A stretch of 64,000 bases of DNA from Melghirimyces thermohalophilus. GTDB lineage: Bacteria; Bacillota; Bacilli; Thermoactinomycetales; DSM-45169. The stretch is from assembly GCF_900102685.1 (NCBI RefSeq), contig NZ_FMZA01000001.1:1-64000 (forward strand), in the 5' to 3' direction. The position numbers and the translations under genes are program-made. Below, piece by piece: positions 26,946 to 36,043 of the stretch (position 1 is the stretch's first letter; each line of letters opens with the position of its first letter). The notes beneath the pieces were generated by a model that ran no database searches, was not told the origin of the DNA, and saw only the letters and a program-made list of their open reading frames with translations.

Positions 26946-27209
26946 ATGCGTTTGACACCAAGGGACATTTTTAACAAGGATTTTAAAACGTCCATCCGGG
27001 GTTATGACACAGATGAAGTTAATGAATTCCTCGACCAGGTGATCCGCAGCTATGAAGATGTACTGGCAGAAAATGAACAACTGAAAAAAGAACTGAAGAA
27101 AAGCAAACAAAACTCCATGCGCCATAACCGGGTGGATGGAGAACAGGATCGGATCATTCAAGATATCTTGAGGCGGTTGGAACGATTGGAGCAGGTGGTG
27201 CGGCGGTAA
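26946..27209 (+). CDS. gpsB: Cell-division protein GpsB (DivIVA family)
   Basis: 87 residues. The membrane-binding DivIVA domain starts LTPRDIFNKDFKTSIRGYD and continues DEVNEFLDQVIRSYEDVLAE, a coiled coil follows, then a basic linker and the short C-terminal helix ILRRLERLEQVVRR typical of GpsB rather than long DivIVA. GpsB recruits PBP1-type synthases to the division site. The ATG follows GGGGAGGAG. The next gene, a D,D-carboxypeptidase, begins two bases after its stop. Confidence 0.88.
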   Translation: MRLTPRDIFNKDFKTSIRGYDTDEVNEFLDQVIRSYEDVLAENEQLKKELKKSKQNSMRHNRVDGEQDRIIQDILRRLERLEQVVRR

Positions 27210-27210
27210 C

Positions 27211-28557
27211 ATGTCCGGCACGGGGCTGGATGATCAGTTGCGATCGTTGTTTCATCGCTGGGCCGATCAAGAAGGGGAAGAAGGGGCGAGGGTGGGATGC
27301 GCACTCCTTCACTTTCCAAGTGGTGATCGGTGGAGCTTGGATGGGAATAAGCGATTTGTGCCCGCCTCTAATAATAAAATGTGGACCACAGTGGCCGCTC
27401 TCGGAGAGTTGGGTCCTCACTTTCGTTGGGTAACCCGGTTTGCTTCTGATGGACGCCAGTTGTGGATCCGCGGGGGCGGGGACCCCACGTTTGATCAATC
27501 AACGGTTACCGCCATTGCCCGCTCCCTCTGGAAACAGGGGGTGCATCAAGTGGCGGGTCCGGTGGTTTTGGATGATAGCTGGAGCGAGGATCCTCCTTGG
27601 GGAAGGGGCTGGATGTGGGACGATCGCACCCAAGGGTTTGCGGCGCCGGTTCACGCCCTCAATATGGAGAGGAATCGGATCACCTTTCAACTGGATCCCG
27701 TTGAACAGAAACCAGTGGTGCGTCGTATACTTCCGCGCCACAGCCAGGCGCGTGTCGATGTCCGTCTGCGTTGGACGGGTACCGCTGACCCGGAAATTCG
27801 CATTTTTCGTACGGATTTTAACAGACGGTATGTGTTGGAGGGAGAAGTTTCTCGGGATGAACCGGAAGTACAGGCGGCGGTGGAGTCAGGGCCCGAATTT
27901 TTCGCTGAGGTGTTTATCGGTGCGCTCCGGGAACAGGGAGTCCGAGTGGCTGAGGATGTCCCTGTGATCCGGGGCCCATTTGCGGAGAGGGCCCCGATAC
28001 AGTTGCAGACTGAATCTGCTCCGCTGTCCAGCCTGCTTCCATCGGTTAACCGGGACAGCGATAATCTGGTGGCAGAGATCCTGCTACGCACCTTGGGAAT
28101 AAGGGATCGGGGGCGTCTGTCCCAAGAAGGAGGGGAGCGCCGGGTACGAAAGTATTTTCATGATCGCCACATGCAACCTCCGACGGTTTATGTGGACGGA
28201 TCAGGTTTATCCATGTACAACCTGTCTACTCCTGAAGCATTGCTGGAGCTTTTGATCTGGACACGGCGATCGGCTCCCCAATTTGGCTTGTGGTTGGACA
28301 GCTTGGCCCGTTACGGGCGGACAGGAACATTGAAGGATCGTCAGCCGTTGCTGTCCGAAGGGGTGGAGGTAGCGGCCAAAACCGGCTCATTGACCGGTGT
28401 GAAGTGCCTTTCCGGGTACCTTATAGCTCAAGAGGAACCGGTTGTCGCATTTTCTCTGTTGATCAATGGCTTATTGAAGGAACAAAACGGGGAAAAGCTG
28501 CAGGATCGATTCCTACAGCTGGTCTCCTCTCGACTGAGGAATAAACCTTTCCCTTAA
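27211..28557 (+). CDS. S13-family D-alanyl-D-alanine carboxypeptidase/endopeptidase (PBP4/DacC type), no visible signal peptide
   Basis: 448 residues. The three penicillin-binding motifs are present: SxxK in FVPASNNKMWTTVAALGELG (about 52-55), SxN in SVNRDSDNLVAEILLRTLG and KTG in AAKTGSLTGVKC. GGGDPTF and VDGSGLSMYNLSTPEALLEL are further S13 marks. The N-terminus (GLDDQLRSLFHRWADQEGEE) is hydrophilic, unlike the usual exported S13 proteins, and no better upstream start exists, since the frame upstream runs through gpsB. It overlaps the converging NlpC/P60 gene by four bases at the stop. Confidence 0.88.
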   Translation: MSGTGLDDQLRSLFHRWADQEGEEGARVGCALLHFPSGDRWSLDGNKRFVPASNNKMWTTVAALGELGPHFRWVTRFASDGRQLWIRGGGDPTFDQSTVTAIARSLWKQGVHQVAGPVVLDDSWSEDPPWGRGWMWDDRTQGFAAPVHALNMERNRITFQLDPVEQKPVVRRILPRHSQARVDVRLRWTGTADPEIRIFRTDFNRRYVLEGEVSRDEPEVQAAVESGPEFFAEVFIGALREQGVRVAEDVPVIRGPFAERAPIQLQTESAPLSSLLPSVNRDSDNLVAEILLRTLGIRDRGRLSQEGGERRVRKYFHDRHMQPPTVYVDGSGLSMYNLSTPEALLELLIWTRRSAPQFGLWLDSLARYGRTGTLKDRQPLLSEGVEVAAKTGSLTGVKCLSGYLIAQEEPVVAFSLLINGLLKEQNGEKLQDRFLQLVSSRLRNKPFP

Positions 28558-29462
28558 TCAGTCTCATCTCCCTGGTAGCGAGTCCCCCAGCAAAACTCCC
28601 TGTGATAGGGCTCGGTGGTCAAAGGATCGATGCGGATCGGGTGGCCGGTACGAGGGGAATGGATAAAAAAGCCGTCCCCGATATACATGCCTACGTGATG
28701 AATCGCACCCTGACCCTGTTCATAAGCAAAGAAAACAAGGTCCCCGGGAGCGAGGTGTTGTCGGTCGATTCGCTTTCCGTACCTGGCTTGAATGCCGGCA
28801 TCCCGGGGGATTTGAATGCCCCCTGCTTCAAAGATTCGAAACATGAAGCCGGAACAGTCAAAACCATAAGCCGACATGCCTGCCCACAGATAGGGAAGTC
28901 CTAAAAATTGTTTGGCGATTCGGATTCGATCCTCTGGGGGAGCTAATTCCGGCTTGTGCCCAATAATGGCCTGGTCGGAAGGGAGTCGGCCCGTTCCTCC
29001 CTCAGGGGTTCGAACCAGTATCTCTTGCTTCCCTTCCTCGATGACAGGCAGTTTGGTCATAAAAGAGACGGTTTTTTCTTCGCCTGAACGGAGCTTTACA
29101 GAGGCGTGGCTGGCTGTTATCCAAGCCAAGGGTCCCCGGTTCCAGCGCTGGTGGTAATCGGAATCAAAGGTGAGTTGAGCCGAAGGGACCCAGCCGGGAT
29201 ACCCCCGTTTATCTTTCGGTGTGATCTGTCCTGGCAGGCAGACCTTTGACCAGGGGCCTTGCTCTTCCAACACCAGCACCGGCTCTCCATAAAGGGACTG
29301 GGATTCCATCCGGTCGACCAGATCCAGCCGGTCTGATAAGGTCATCTGAAGCCAACTTTCGATGTGGGCCGGATGCTCCAAAGAAGGCTTGTCGACATCC
29401 CGAACTTGCCCCGGATCCCGCCACAGATTGACAAAAGGTTCGCTTACATAACGCGTTTGCAC
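28554..29462 (-). CDS. YkfC-like NlpC/P60 endopeptidase (gamma-D-glutamyl-L-diamino acid)
   Basis: 302 residues: two SH3b-like modules (about 1-60 and 70-170, e.g. GEPVLVLEEQGPWSKVCLPG), then an NlpC/P60 domain with catalytic Cys in YGFDCSGFMFRIFEAGG, His in GAIHHVGMYIGDGFFIHSPR and the partner His in the same stretch. Architecture and length fit YkfC, the cytosolic enzyme that splits murein peptides during recycling. No signal peptide. An OppA-type binding-protein gene follows on the other side, which fits uptake of murein peptides. Confidence 0.85.
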   Translation of the reverse strand: MQTRYVSEPFVNLWRDPGQVRDVDKPSLEHPAHIESWLQMTLSDRLDLVDRMESQSLYGEPVLVLEEQGPWSKVCLPGQITPKDKRGYPGWVPSAQLTFDSDYHQRWNRGPLAWITASHASVKLRSGEEKTVSFMTKLPVIEEGKQEILVRTPEGGTGRLPSDQAIIGHKPELAPPEDRIRIAKQFLGLPYLWAGMSAYGFDCSGFMFRIFEAGGIQIPRDAGIQARYGKRIDRQHLAPGDLVFFAYEQGQGAIHHVGMYIGDGFFIHSPRTGHPIRIDPLTTEPYHREFCWGTRYQGDETD

Positions 29463-29580
29463 AGAGTCACCCCCATCAAAAAGACCTCCCTTGAAAGTTT
29501 AATACAAAAGAAGGATCAAATGTGGGCTTTATCGAAAAAAGAGGGAATAATATGACTATAAATACAAGGGGGCAACGCTC

Positions 29581-31215
29581 ATGAAAAAAGCAGGGTGGGT
29601 GGGGATGACTTTCTTGTTGGCCATCAGCCTGATGACTGCCGGATGTGGCGGAGGGGGGTCCGATGCCGGCTCCAGCGACGAAGTGCAGCAGGTCTTAAAA
29701 CTGAACCTGTCCAATGGGGAGCCGACCTCGATTGATCCAGCCAAAGCTTTTGATGATGACTCGATGGAGGTGGTCAACAACCTCTTTGAAGGCCTCACCC
29801 GACTGGATAAAAACCATCAGCCAAAACCGGCGGTGGCGGAGCGCATCGAAGAGTCCGAGGATGGTCTCACCTATACTTTTCATCTGCGGGATAACGCCAA
29901 GTGGTCCAATGGGGAACCGGTGACAGCGGAGGATTTTGAATACGCCTGGAAACGGGTGGTGGACCCGGAAACAGCCTCCAGTGCGTCCCATCTCATGTTT
30001 TTCATCAAAAATGCGGAAGATTACAACGAGGGGAAGGCGAGTGTTGACGAAGTGGGTGTTGAGGCGAAGGATGATAAGACCTTGGTGGTGGAGCTGGAGG
30101 AACCGACCCCCTTTTTCGTTCAGTTGACGGCTTATACCCCCTTTGCGCCGGTTTATAAAAAAGGGGTAGAAGGGGAGAAAAACCCATTTGGCGCTGCAAA
30201 GGGTTATGTGAGCAATGGACCTTTCAAGATCAAAAGCTGGAAGCATGACGACAAAATTGTAGCCGAGAAGAATGAACATTACCGGGAAGCGGACCGGGTC
30301 CAATTGGCGACCATCCAATGGAAGATGGTGACAGAGGCGACCACGGCGTATCAGATGTACCAATCAGGGGAGCTTCATATGGGAGAAGCGCCGGGGGAAA
30401 TTCCCACTGATCTGACCCCTCGATTGATCGAGAACGGAAAGGCTCAAGTTACTGATAGTTCCGGACTGGAATTTTACCGGTTTAATGTGGAAGAAGAGCC
30501 CTTCACCAATAAAAAAATCCGCAAAGCTTTTGCTCTGGCCATCGATCGGAAAGCAATCGTGGAACAGGTGGTTCAGGGCGGACAAAAACCGGCTTACGCC
30601 TTTGTGGCCCCGGGGACGGTTTCAAGGGCTGGTGATTTTCGGAAAAATGGAAAAGATTACGTACAAGATGATCAGATTGAGCAGGCGAAGCAACTGTTAA
30701 AAGAAGGCATGGAGGAGGAAGGGTGGGAAAAGCTTCCCAAGGTGACCATCCTCTACAACAGCGATGATAAACATAAAAAGGTGGCTGAAGCGATCCAGGA
30801 AATGTGGCGGAAGCACCTGTCTGCTGATGTCGAGTTGCAGTCTCGGGAAGTAAAGGTGTACTTTGATGATCAGAAGAGCGGCAATTACGTTGTGTCCCGA
30901 TCCAGTTTCTTACCGGATTACAACGACCCCTACAACTATTTGGAGAGTTTCCAGTCGGACCATTCCATGAACCGAACCGGTTGGAGAGATGAGATATATG
31001 ATCAGTTGTTGGAGCAGGCCCGGGGAGAGACGGAGGAAGAAAAGCGGATGGAGTTGCTTCATCAGGCGGAAGCTCGTCTGTTGGAAGAGATGCCGATCTT
31101 CCCTCTTTATTATTACAACAGCGTTGTGATTCAAAAACCGGGAGTAAAAAACATTTTGCGTCACATCGTCGGCCCTAACGATTACCGATTCGCCAAAATC
31201 ACCTCAGCGGAGTAA
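29581..31215 (+). CDS. Oligopeptide ABC transporter substrate-binding lipoprotein (OppA family)
   Basis: 544 residues with signal peptide and lipobox (LISLMTAGC-like: SLMTAGCGGGG, Cys at about 22). SBP family 5 features are EPTSIDPAKAFDDDSMEVVN, LFEGLTRLDKNHQPKPAVAE, TYTFHLRDNAKWSNGEPVTA and DFEYAWKRVVDPE; the C-terminus has PIFPLYYYNSVVI. It binds peptides outside the membrane. The permease and ATPase genes are not adjacent, so it must use subunits encoded elsewhere. The neighbouring YkfC-like and S13 genes suggest cell-wall peptides as one possible ligand. Confidence 0.92.
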   Translation: MKKAGWVGMTFLLAISLMTAGCGGGGSDAGSSDEVQQVLKLNLSNGEPTSIDPAKAFDDDSMEVVNNLFEGLTRLDKNHQPKPAVAERIEESEDGLTYTFHLRDNAKWSNGEPVTAEDFEYAWKRVVDPETASSASHLMFFIKNAEDYNEGKASVDEVGVEAKDDKTLVVELEEPTPFFVQLTAYTPFAPVYKKGVEGEKNPFGAAKGYVSNGPFKIKSWKHDDKIVAEKNEHYREADRVQLATIQWKMVTEATTAYQMYQSGELHMGEAPGEIPTDLTPRLIENGKAQVTDSSGLEFYRFNVEEEPFTNKKIRKAFALAIDRKAIVEQVVQGGQKPAYAFVAPGTVSRAGDFRKNGKDYVQDDQIEQAKQLLKEGMEEEGWEKLPKVTILYNSDDKHKKVAEAIQEMWRKHLSADVELQSREVKVYFDDQKSGNYVVSRSSFLPDYNDPYNYLESFQSDHSMNRTGWRDEIYDQLLEQARGETEEEKRMELLHQAEARLLEEMPIFPLYYYNSVVIQKPGVKNILRHIVGPNDYRFAKITSAE

Positions 31216-31245
31216 AAAAGCACCCGGGATGACCGGGTGCTTTTT
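31215..31245. terminator. Bidirectional terminator after oppA-like gene
   Basis: AAAAAGCACCCGG, ATGA loop region, CCGGGTGCTTTTT. Confidence 0.9.
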
Positions 31246-31246
31246 C

Positions 31247-31828
31247 TCAGCTTTCTTTTTTTCTTTTGATCAGATGACGAATCAGAATCACCAACAGAAG
31301 GACGGCGACGACAGCCGTGGTGATGATGCTGAAATACTCCTCGATAAAGGTTTGCGCTGATGCCCCCAACAAGGCAATAATCAGAGCTTCCAGGAAGAAG
31401 CGACTGCTGCGTCCCAAGAGAGACCACATGATCACTTCCCTGGTTCTCACCCTGCACATTCCCGAGGCGATGGTAAAAACTTTATATGGGATGGGGGTAA
31501 ATCCGGCGATGGCCAGGGAGAATCCACCATAACGGTCAAAGTAACCTTCCACTTTATCCACGGTCTCCGCTTGAAAAAAACGGAGCATAATCGGTCGGCC
31601 CAGCTTGCGGCCGATCCACCATCCCAACAGCGCTCCACTTACCGATGCAGCTGTGGTAATCAGTGCGTACCACCAGACCAGTTCCGGCTGTGCGATACCC
31701 AGAGGAATCAACAGCACATCCGGGGGGATCGGAAAAAAGGAAGATTCAGTAAATGAAACGACGGCCAGTCCCCATGAGCCGTACGAAAGAAACCAGTCCA
31801 TCATTGTATCGAGCCATTGTGAGATCAT
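31247..31828 (-). CDS. DedA/YqaA-family membrane protein
   Basis: 193 residues, SNARE-associated (VTT) family: SFTESSFFPIPPDVLLIPLG, LITTAASVSGALLGWWIGRK, YFDRYGGFSLAIAGFTPIPY and KVFTIASGMCRVRTREVI. The FTPIPYKVFTIASG block marks the YqaA subgroup of DedA-like lipid transporters. Second DedA-type gene in the window, from a different subgroup than the one at 15458. Confidence 0.85.
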   Translation of the reverse strand: MISQWLDTMMDWFLSYGSWGLAVVSFTESSFFPIPPDVLLIPLGIAQPELVWWYALITTAASVSGALLGWWIGRKLGRPIMLRFFQAETVDKVEGYFDRYGGFSLAIAGFTPIPYKVFTIASGMCRVRTREVIMWSLLGRSSRFFLEALIIALLGASAQTFIEEYFSIITTAVVAVLLLVILIRHLIKRKKES

Positions 31829-32004
31829 GGATGTGTTCCTCCCCCGAGTTAATCGACCTTCATCATCTTATCAGCTCCCGTCTTGGCAAACAAGATTCAT
31901 CCCCACAATTAGACCCTTGGCATTACCTGTTGTATAAACTGCCAAAATACATACGGAGTGCATGCCACATACTATGGCTAAGCCCAAAGAGGGGAGGGTT
32001 GGAT

Positions 32005-32556
32005 ATGGATCAAGACAATTTTAAACGAGACACACAGCGACGCAGGGAATTAACAGGCGGCGCCGCTGATGAAGTGGAATTCGGCCAGGATCGGGAGATT
32101 CCCGATTTTGCCGCTGATGAAGTGAAGTTCGGCCGGGATTTTGAGGCATCCGATGACGCTGATCGAACCCGAGGCCATCCGGGAGCGCCCAACTACATGG
32201 ATGCGGTGGAACTGGAAGAGGAGGGCGGCCTCGAAAACCGCCGTCACGAGAATAACGAAGATGTGGAAACCGCCGCTGAAGTGGCTCCCGTCGCAGAACC
32301 CGTCCGAAATGAGCGAGATCGAAAGGTAGAGGAAAACCGGGAGGGTAGCCAGGAAGGAGGCACTGGCCTCGCTACCGTCGGCATTATTCTTTCGGTCTTA
32401 TCCTTCTTCTTCGTCCCCTTTCTGCTGGGATCTGCCGGCATCGTGTTGGGGCTCATCAGCGGACGGCGAGGCAGCACACTCGGCTGGTGGGCCGTCGGCT
32501 TGGGTGCGCTCTCCGTTATTCTAACCGCCTTTGTCGCGCCAATCGCCGGTTTTTAA
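32005..32556 (+). CDS. Hypothetical protein: acidic repeat region plus two C-terminal membrane helices
   Basis: 183 residues. The first 120 residues are charged and disordered-looking with a repeated unit (AADEVEFGQDREIPDF then AADEVKFGRDFEASDD). The C-terminus has two membrane helices around a short loop: GLATVGIILSVLSFFFVPFL and SGRRGSTLGWWAVGLGALSV, a DUF4190-like hairpin. The ATG at 32005 follows GAGGGGAGGG. Function unknown. Confidence 0.65.
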   Translation: MDQDNFKRDTQRRRELTGGAADEVEFGQDREIPDFAADEVKFGRDFEASDDADRTRGHPGAPNYMDAVELEEEGGLENRRHENNEDVETAAEVAPVAEPVRNERDRKVEENREGSQEGGTGLATVGIILSVLSFFFVPFLLGSAGIVLGLISGRRGSTLGWWAVGLGALSVILTAFVAPIAGF

Positions 32557-32561
32557 CAGAG

Positions 32562-32594
32562 AAAAAGGCTTCCCTACTATTGGGAGCCTTTTTC
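32562..32594. terminator. Bidirectional terminator
   Basis: AAAAAGGCTTCCC, a 7-base loop, GGGAGCCTTTTT, between the converging membrane-protein gene and selB. Confidence 0.85.
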
Positions 32595-34487
32595 TTATGC
32601 ACGCACCCGTTGATTTCCCTGTCTGCGGGTGATGCCTTCTTGATCCATTCGTTCCAGGAGGGGAACGAGGTATTTTCGTGACAGTGCGAACAGTTTTTTA
32701 GCTTCCGGCATGCTCAAGGCTCCCTTTTGGTCGATGGCGCTTTTCACCTCGGCAACCGCCTTGTCAAAAGCATCCCGGTGAATCAATAGCTTTTGAGTAA
32801 GGGGAACCAAGATACCTTGTCGGGTGAGAAAGCCTTTGATCTCTTCTCCCGGGTCGGGAGGAATATGGGCCTCCTGGAGGAGGCGATTCCATTCAGTCGG
32901 GGTAAAACCCTCCTCCTGGATTCGGTCCACAATCTGAGCCACCGGTTTTTGCCACCGATCGGGGATCGCGGGAGCGAAGTGGAATAGGGCGATGGTTTCG
33001 CCGCTTACTCGGATTTGCCGACGCTCCTCGAAAAAAGTGAGCAACGCGTTGCTCTCTTTTGCGCCCACCGAGGGGAGGAAACGGGAGATCCATTCCGCTT
33101 TGGGTGCTCCGTCACGCATGGGATACCTTTGATGTACATCCGTCAGCCAGCGAAGGGTTTTCTGTGCCAGGGCATCCAGGGACTCCGCCGAGGCAAATGC
33201 GGACCCGATGGGGAAGACCTTCTCTTTCGTCTGGAGGTCCTTTAGCTCTTCGGCAACCTTTTCCGTCGAAATATTGAGGTGTTGGGCCAATTGCTCCCCA
33301 TCCAGCAACAGGTGATCCCGCAGAATCCGCAGCATTCGCTCTGCCGGCGTCGAGGTATAGGATTGCCGGATCGCTTCTGTGACGGAAGGGTGAATTTTTC
33401 GCTTGGGCGCCCGAGGCTCTACCACTTCACCGCCGCCAACGGTGGCTGCCGGTGTAGGACGCCTGAGGATGAGCCGGTCTCCTCGGGCCGCCACCACAGG
33501 TTGGTGCAGGGCGAGGGTAGCATAGATCTCCTCTCCAGGCTTCCATTCCTTGCGATCATAAAGGATTAAGTCGGCGAAAACCTCTGCGGTTCCGATCAAC
33601 AGCTTCAAAGCGCTGCGTTGACGTATGGAGAAGGTAAGCTCGGAGATAGAGCGGACACGGATATCGATTCGCTCCGTGGTGTTCCAAGCGCCGGGTCGGA
33701 TCACCGTCTGGCCGCGGTGTAGACGGTGAGCCTCGACACCGGTCACGTTAAGAGCTGCCCGTTGCCCGGCATAGACGGTAGGTACCCCTTTACCGTGGTT
33801 TTGGGCCTGGCGAACCTTCACCCGGTGTTCGCCCGGCACTATCTGCAATTCATCCCCAGGTGCTGCAGAGCCGGACTGGACCGTTCCGGTCACCACGGTT
33901 CCCGCACCTTTGATGGTAAAGGAGCGGTCGATGGGCAAGCGGAAAGGAGCGTCACTTTTACGCTTCTTGATCAAGGGGAGCTGTTGATCCAGCGTGCGAC
34001 GGATAGAATCGATCCCTTCTCCGGTAACTGCCGAAGCTTTCAGGATCGGCGCATCCTGCAGAAAGGTTCCTTTTGTAGTTTCCCGCAAATCTTCTTCGAT
34101 GATCGGCAACAGATCCGGATCGGCCCGATCCATTTTGCTCAAAATGATCAAACCATCCTGGATCCCTAAAAGATCGAGAATGGCTAAGTGCTCTTTGGTT
34201 TGGGGCATCACACCGTCATCGGCGGCCACAATCAAAAAAACGAAATCGATACCGGATACTCCCGATACCATCTGACGGATCAACCGTTCATGGCCGGGGA
34301 CATCGACGATGGACACTTTCATGCCAGAGGGCAGGACCAGGGGGGCATAGCCGGGTTCGATCGAGATCTGACGCTTCTGTTCCTCCTTCAACCGGTCCGT
34401 GTTTACACCGGTCAATGCTTGGGTCAATCTGGTTTTTCCATGATCAATGTGACCAGCGGTTCCTAGTACAACATGTCTATCCTTCAT
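32595..34487 (-). CDS. selB: Selenocysteine-specific elongation factor SelB
   Basis: 630 residues. The GTPase domain has GTAGHIDHGKTRLTQALTG (P-loop), VDVPGHERLIRQMVSG (G3) and LSKMD (G4, in place of NKxD, as usual in SelB). EF-Tu-like domains 2-3 follow (IKGAGTVVTGTVQSG), then about 270 residues of winged-helix repeats, ending KLFALSRKYLVPLLERMDQE typical of the SECIS-binding WH4. It delivers Sec-tRNA to UGA codons at a SECIS hairpin. The ATG at 34487 behind AAGGGAGGTGGG is preferred over one 11 codons upstream. The tRNA-Sec and selA genes lie about 10 and 21 kb away. Confidence 0.95.
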   Translation of the reverse strand: MKDRHVVLGTAGHIDHGKTRLTQALTGVNTDRLKEEQKRQISIEPGYAPLVLPSGMKVSIVDVPGHERLIRQMVSGVSGIDFVFLIVAADDGVMPQTKEHLAILDLLGIQDGLIILSKMDRADPDLLPIIEEDLRETTKGTFLQDAPILKASAVTGEGIDSIRRTLDQQLPLIKKRKSDAPFRLPIDRSFTIKGAGTVVTGTVQSGSAAPGDELQIVPGEHRVKVRQAQNHGKGVPTVYAGQRAALNVTGVEAHRLHRGQTVIRPGAWNTTERIDIRVRSISELTFSIRQRSALKLLIGTAEVFADLILYDRKEWKPGEEIYATLALHQPVVAARGDRLILRRPTPAATVGGGEVVEPRAPKRKIHPSVTEAIRQSYTSTPAERMLRILRDHLLLDGEQLAQHLNISTEKVAEELKDLQTKEKVFPIGSAFASAESLDALAQKTLRWLTDVHQRYPMRDGAPKAEWISRFLPSVGAKESNALLTFFEERRQIRVSGETIALFHFAPAIPDRWQKPVAQIVDRIQEEGFTPTEWNRLLQEAHIPPDPGEEIKGFLTRQGILVPLTQKLLIHRDAFDKAVAEVKSAIDQKGALSMPEAKKLFALSRKYLVPLLERMDQEGITRRQGNQRVRA

Positions 34488-34578
34488 CCGGTGCCCCACC
34501 TCCCTTTTGATCTGCTCCACTTATTTTTACCATTGTTTCAACGTGGGGACAAGCAGGGCAGTTGATCGAAAAAAGGTC

Positions 34579-34607
34579 TTGCATACTGATGGGTATCATG
34601 CTAGAAT
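34579..34607 (+). promoter_or_regulatory. Promoter of tRNA-Gly
   Basis: -35 TTGCAT (34579-34584) and -10 TAGAAT (34602-34607) with exactly 17 bases spacing, 29 bases before the tRNA. Confidence 0.7.
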
Positions 34608-34636
34608 AATCGATGTCGATACAAAAGAGAAATCGC

Positions 34637-34710
34637 GCGGATGTAGTTCAATGGTAGAACACCAGCTTCCCAAGCTGGTAACGCGGGTTCGATTCCCGTC
34701 ATCCGCTCCA
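34637..34710 (+). tRNA. tRNA-Gly (anticodon CCC)
   Basis: Cloverleaf: acceptor GCGGATG / CATCCGC, D-arm GTTC...GAAC, anticodon stem CCAGC / GCTGG with loop TTCCCAA (anticodon CCC, reads GGG), T-arm with GGTTCGATTCC, and encoded TCCA 3' end. A terminator follows at 34718-34746. Confidence 0.95.
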
Positions 34711-34717
34711 CAATGGG

Positions 34718-34746
34718 CCGTTGCACCTTTAGTGCAACGGTTTTTT
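34718..34746 (+). terminator. Terminator after tRNA-Gly
   Basis: CCGTTGCAC / GTGCAACGG stem followed by six T. Confidence 0.9.
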
Positions 34747-34829
34747 AATGTGTCTCGGAAGGAATGGCGGAAAAAAAAGCGAAAGCGATAAGGGTGGAAC
34801 GTTGGGATTGACAGAGAGGAGCGGGCTGG

Positions 34830-35462
34830 ATGAAACGGGAAGCTTATGTGAGGGAACGGTTTGCACAGGAAGACCCGGTATTGCAGTCGATCCGTGACGA
34901 GCACGGTCAAAGGGGGCTCCCTCCCATCGCGGTGCCGCCGGAGACAGGGAAGATCCTTAAGATGCTGGTACAGATCTCCGGAGCCCGACAGGTTCTGGAA
35001 ATAGGTGGACTGGCTGGAATCAGCGCCATTTGGATGGCTCGCGGTCTTCCTTCAGGCGGTGATCTTTTGTCCCTAGAGGCCAACCCCAAACATATCGCCA
35101 TCGCTGAAGAAAATCTCCGCAAGGCTGGCTTGTCTGACCGGGTCCGCTACCGGTTGGGGGAAGCGGGTCCAATCATGGATACGCTGTTCGAGGAAGGGCA
35201 CCGTTTTGATTTTTTCTTTATCGATGCGGACAAGGAAAATTACCCCCGCTATCTGGAACAGGCGATACGGCTGAGCCGTCCCGGTGCGGTGATCACCTTG
35301 GACAATCTGTTTTTCCATGACCGGATTTTTGATTCGGATCGTCAGGAGGCCTCTGTGGAAGCGATTCGAGAGACCAACCGTCTGTTGGCAAAGGATGATC
35401 GTCTGGACAGCACCATTCTCCCTGTGGGAGATGGTCTGGGAGTGGCTCGCCTCCGATTCTAA
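34830..35462 (+). CDS. SAM-dependent O-methyltransferase (YrrM/catechol type)
   Basis: 210 residues of methyltransferase family 3. SAM-binding motif VLEIGGLAGISAIWMARGLP, LLSLEANPKHIAIAEENL (motif II), the metal/substrate site FFFIDADKENYPRYLEQA and ITLDNLFFHDRIFD. The family methylates hydroxyls (5-hydroxyuridine of tRNA by TrmR/YrrM, or catechols); the substrate here is not determined. Start ATG after GAGAGGAGCGGG. Confidence 0.85.
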   Translation: MKREAYVRERFAQEDPVLQSIRDEHGQRGLPPIAVPPETGKILKMLVQISGARQVLEIGGLAGISAIWMARGLPSGGDLLSLEANPKHIAIAEENLRKAGLSDRVRYRLGEAGPIMDTLFEEGHRFDFFFIDADKENYPRYLEQAIRLSRPGAVITLDNLFFHDRIFDSDRQEASVEAIRETNRLLAKDDRLDSTILPVGDGLGVARLRF

Positions 35463-35521
35463 AGAAACAAGCCTCCCCGGATGGAGGCCTGTCTCATTTA
35501 ATAATTATTCAGATGTGGTGT

Positions 35522-35947
35522 TCAGGCTTTCGCTTTCAACTGAACCTCGATATTGTCTCTCGTCGCTTTGGAATAGGGACAAACCTGATGAGCCTCCTCT
35601 GCCAGCTTCCGGGATTGCTCTTCATCCACACCGGGAATATCGACAGTCAGGGTGACTGCCAAGGCGAATCCGCCGTCTGAAGCATCTTCTCCGATGGTAA
35701 CGGCGGCGGTCACTTTCGGTTCTCCGTCGGCTTGGATGTTTTTTTTCTGCATCACCAAGCTTAAGGCGCTGCCGAAACAGGCGGAATAACCGGCAGCAAA
35801 GAGCTGTTCCGGGTTGGTTGCGTCCCCTCCGGATCCTCCCATCTCTTTTGGCGTGCTCACCTTTAAGTCCAACTGGTTGTCCGAGGTGCGTACGTAACCA
35901 TCACGGCCGCCTGTTGTGGTGGCTTCTGCCGTGTAAAGAGGTTTCAT
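35522..35947 (-). CDS. ohr: Organic hydroperoxide resistance protein (Ohr/OsmC family)
   Basis: 141 residues, normal Ohr length. The redox cysteines are in AAGYSACFGSALSLVM and AEEAHQVCPYSKATRDNIEV; ATNPEQLFAAGYSACF and VSTPKEMGGSGG are Ohr signatures that separate it from OsmC. It reduces organic hydroperoxides with lipoyl thiols in the cytosol. No ohrR is adjacent, but an inverted repeat lies in its upstream region. Confidence 0.93.
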   Translation of the reverse strand: MKPLYTAEATTTGGRDGYVRTSDNQLDLKVSTPKEMGGSGGDATNPEQLFAAGYSACFGSALSLVMQKKNIQADGEPKVTAAVTIGEDASDGGFALAVTLTVDIPGVDEEQSRKLAEEAHQVCPYSKATRDNIEVQLKAKA

Positions 35948-35970
35948 ATTCGAGGCTCCTTTCTGCGTGG

Positions 35971-35992
35971 CGGTTATGGGTTGTTATAACCG
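35971..35992. promoter_or_regulatory. Inverted repeat upstream of ohr
   Basis: CGGTTAT and ATAACCG arms with an 8-base spacer, 24 bases upstream of the ohr start. A candidate operator for an OhrR/MarR-type peroxide regulator; inference only. Confidence 0.4.
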
Positions 35993-36043
35993 ATTCGGGG
36001 AGGTTTCAAACTTAGCGCGTACAAAGCCCCCCATACAGGAGGG

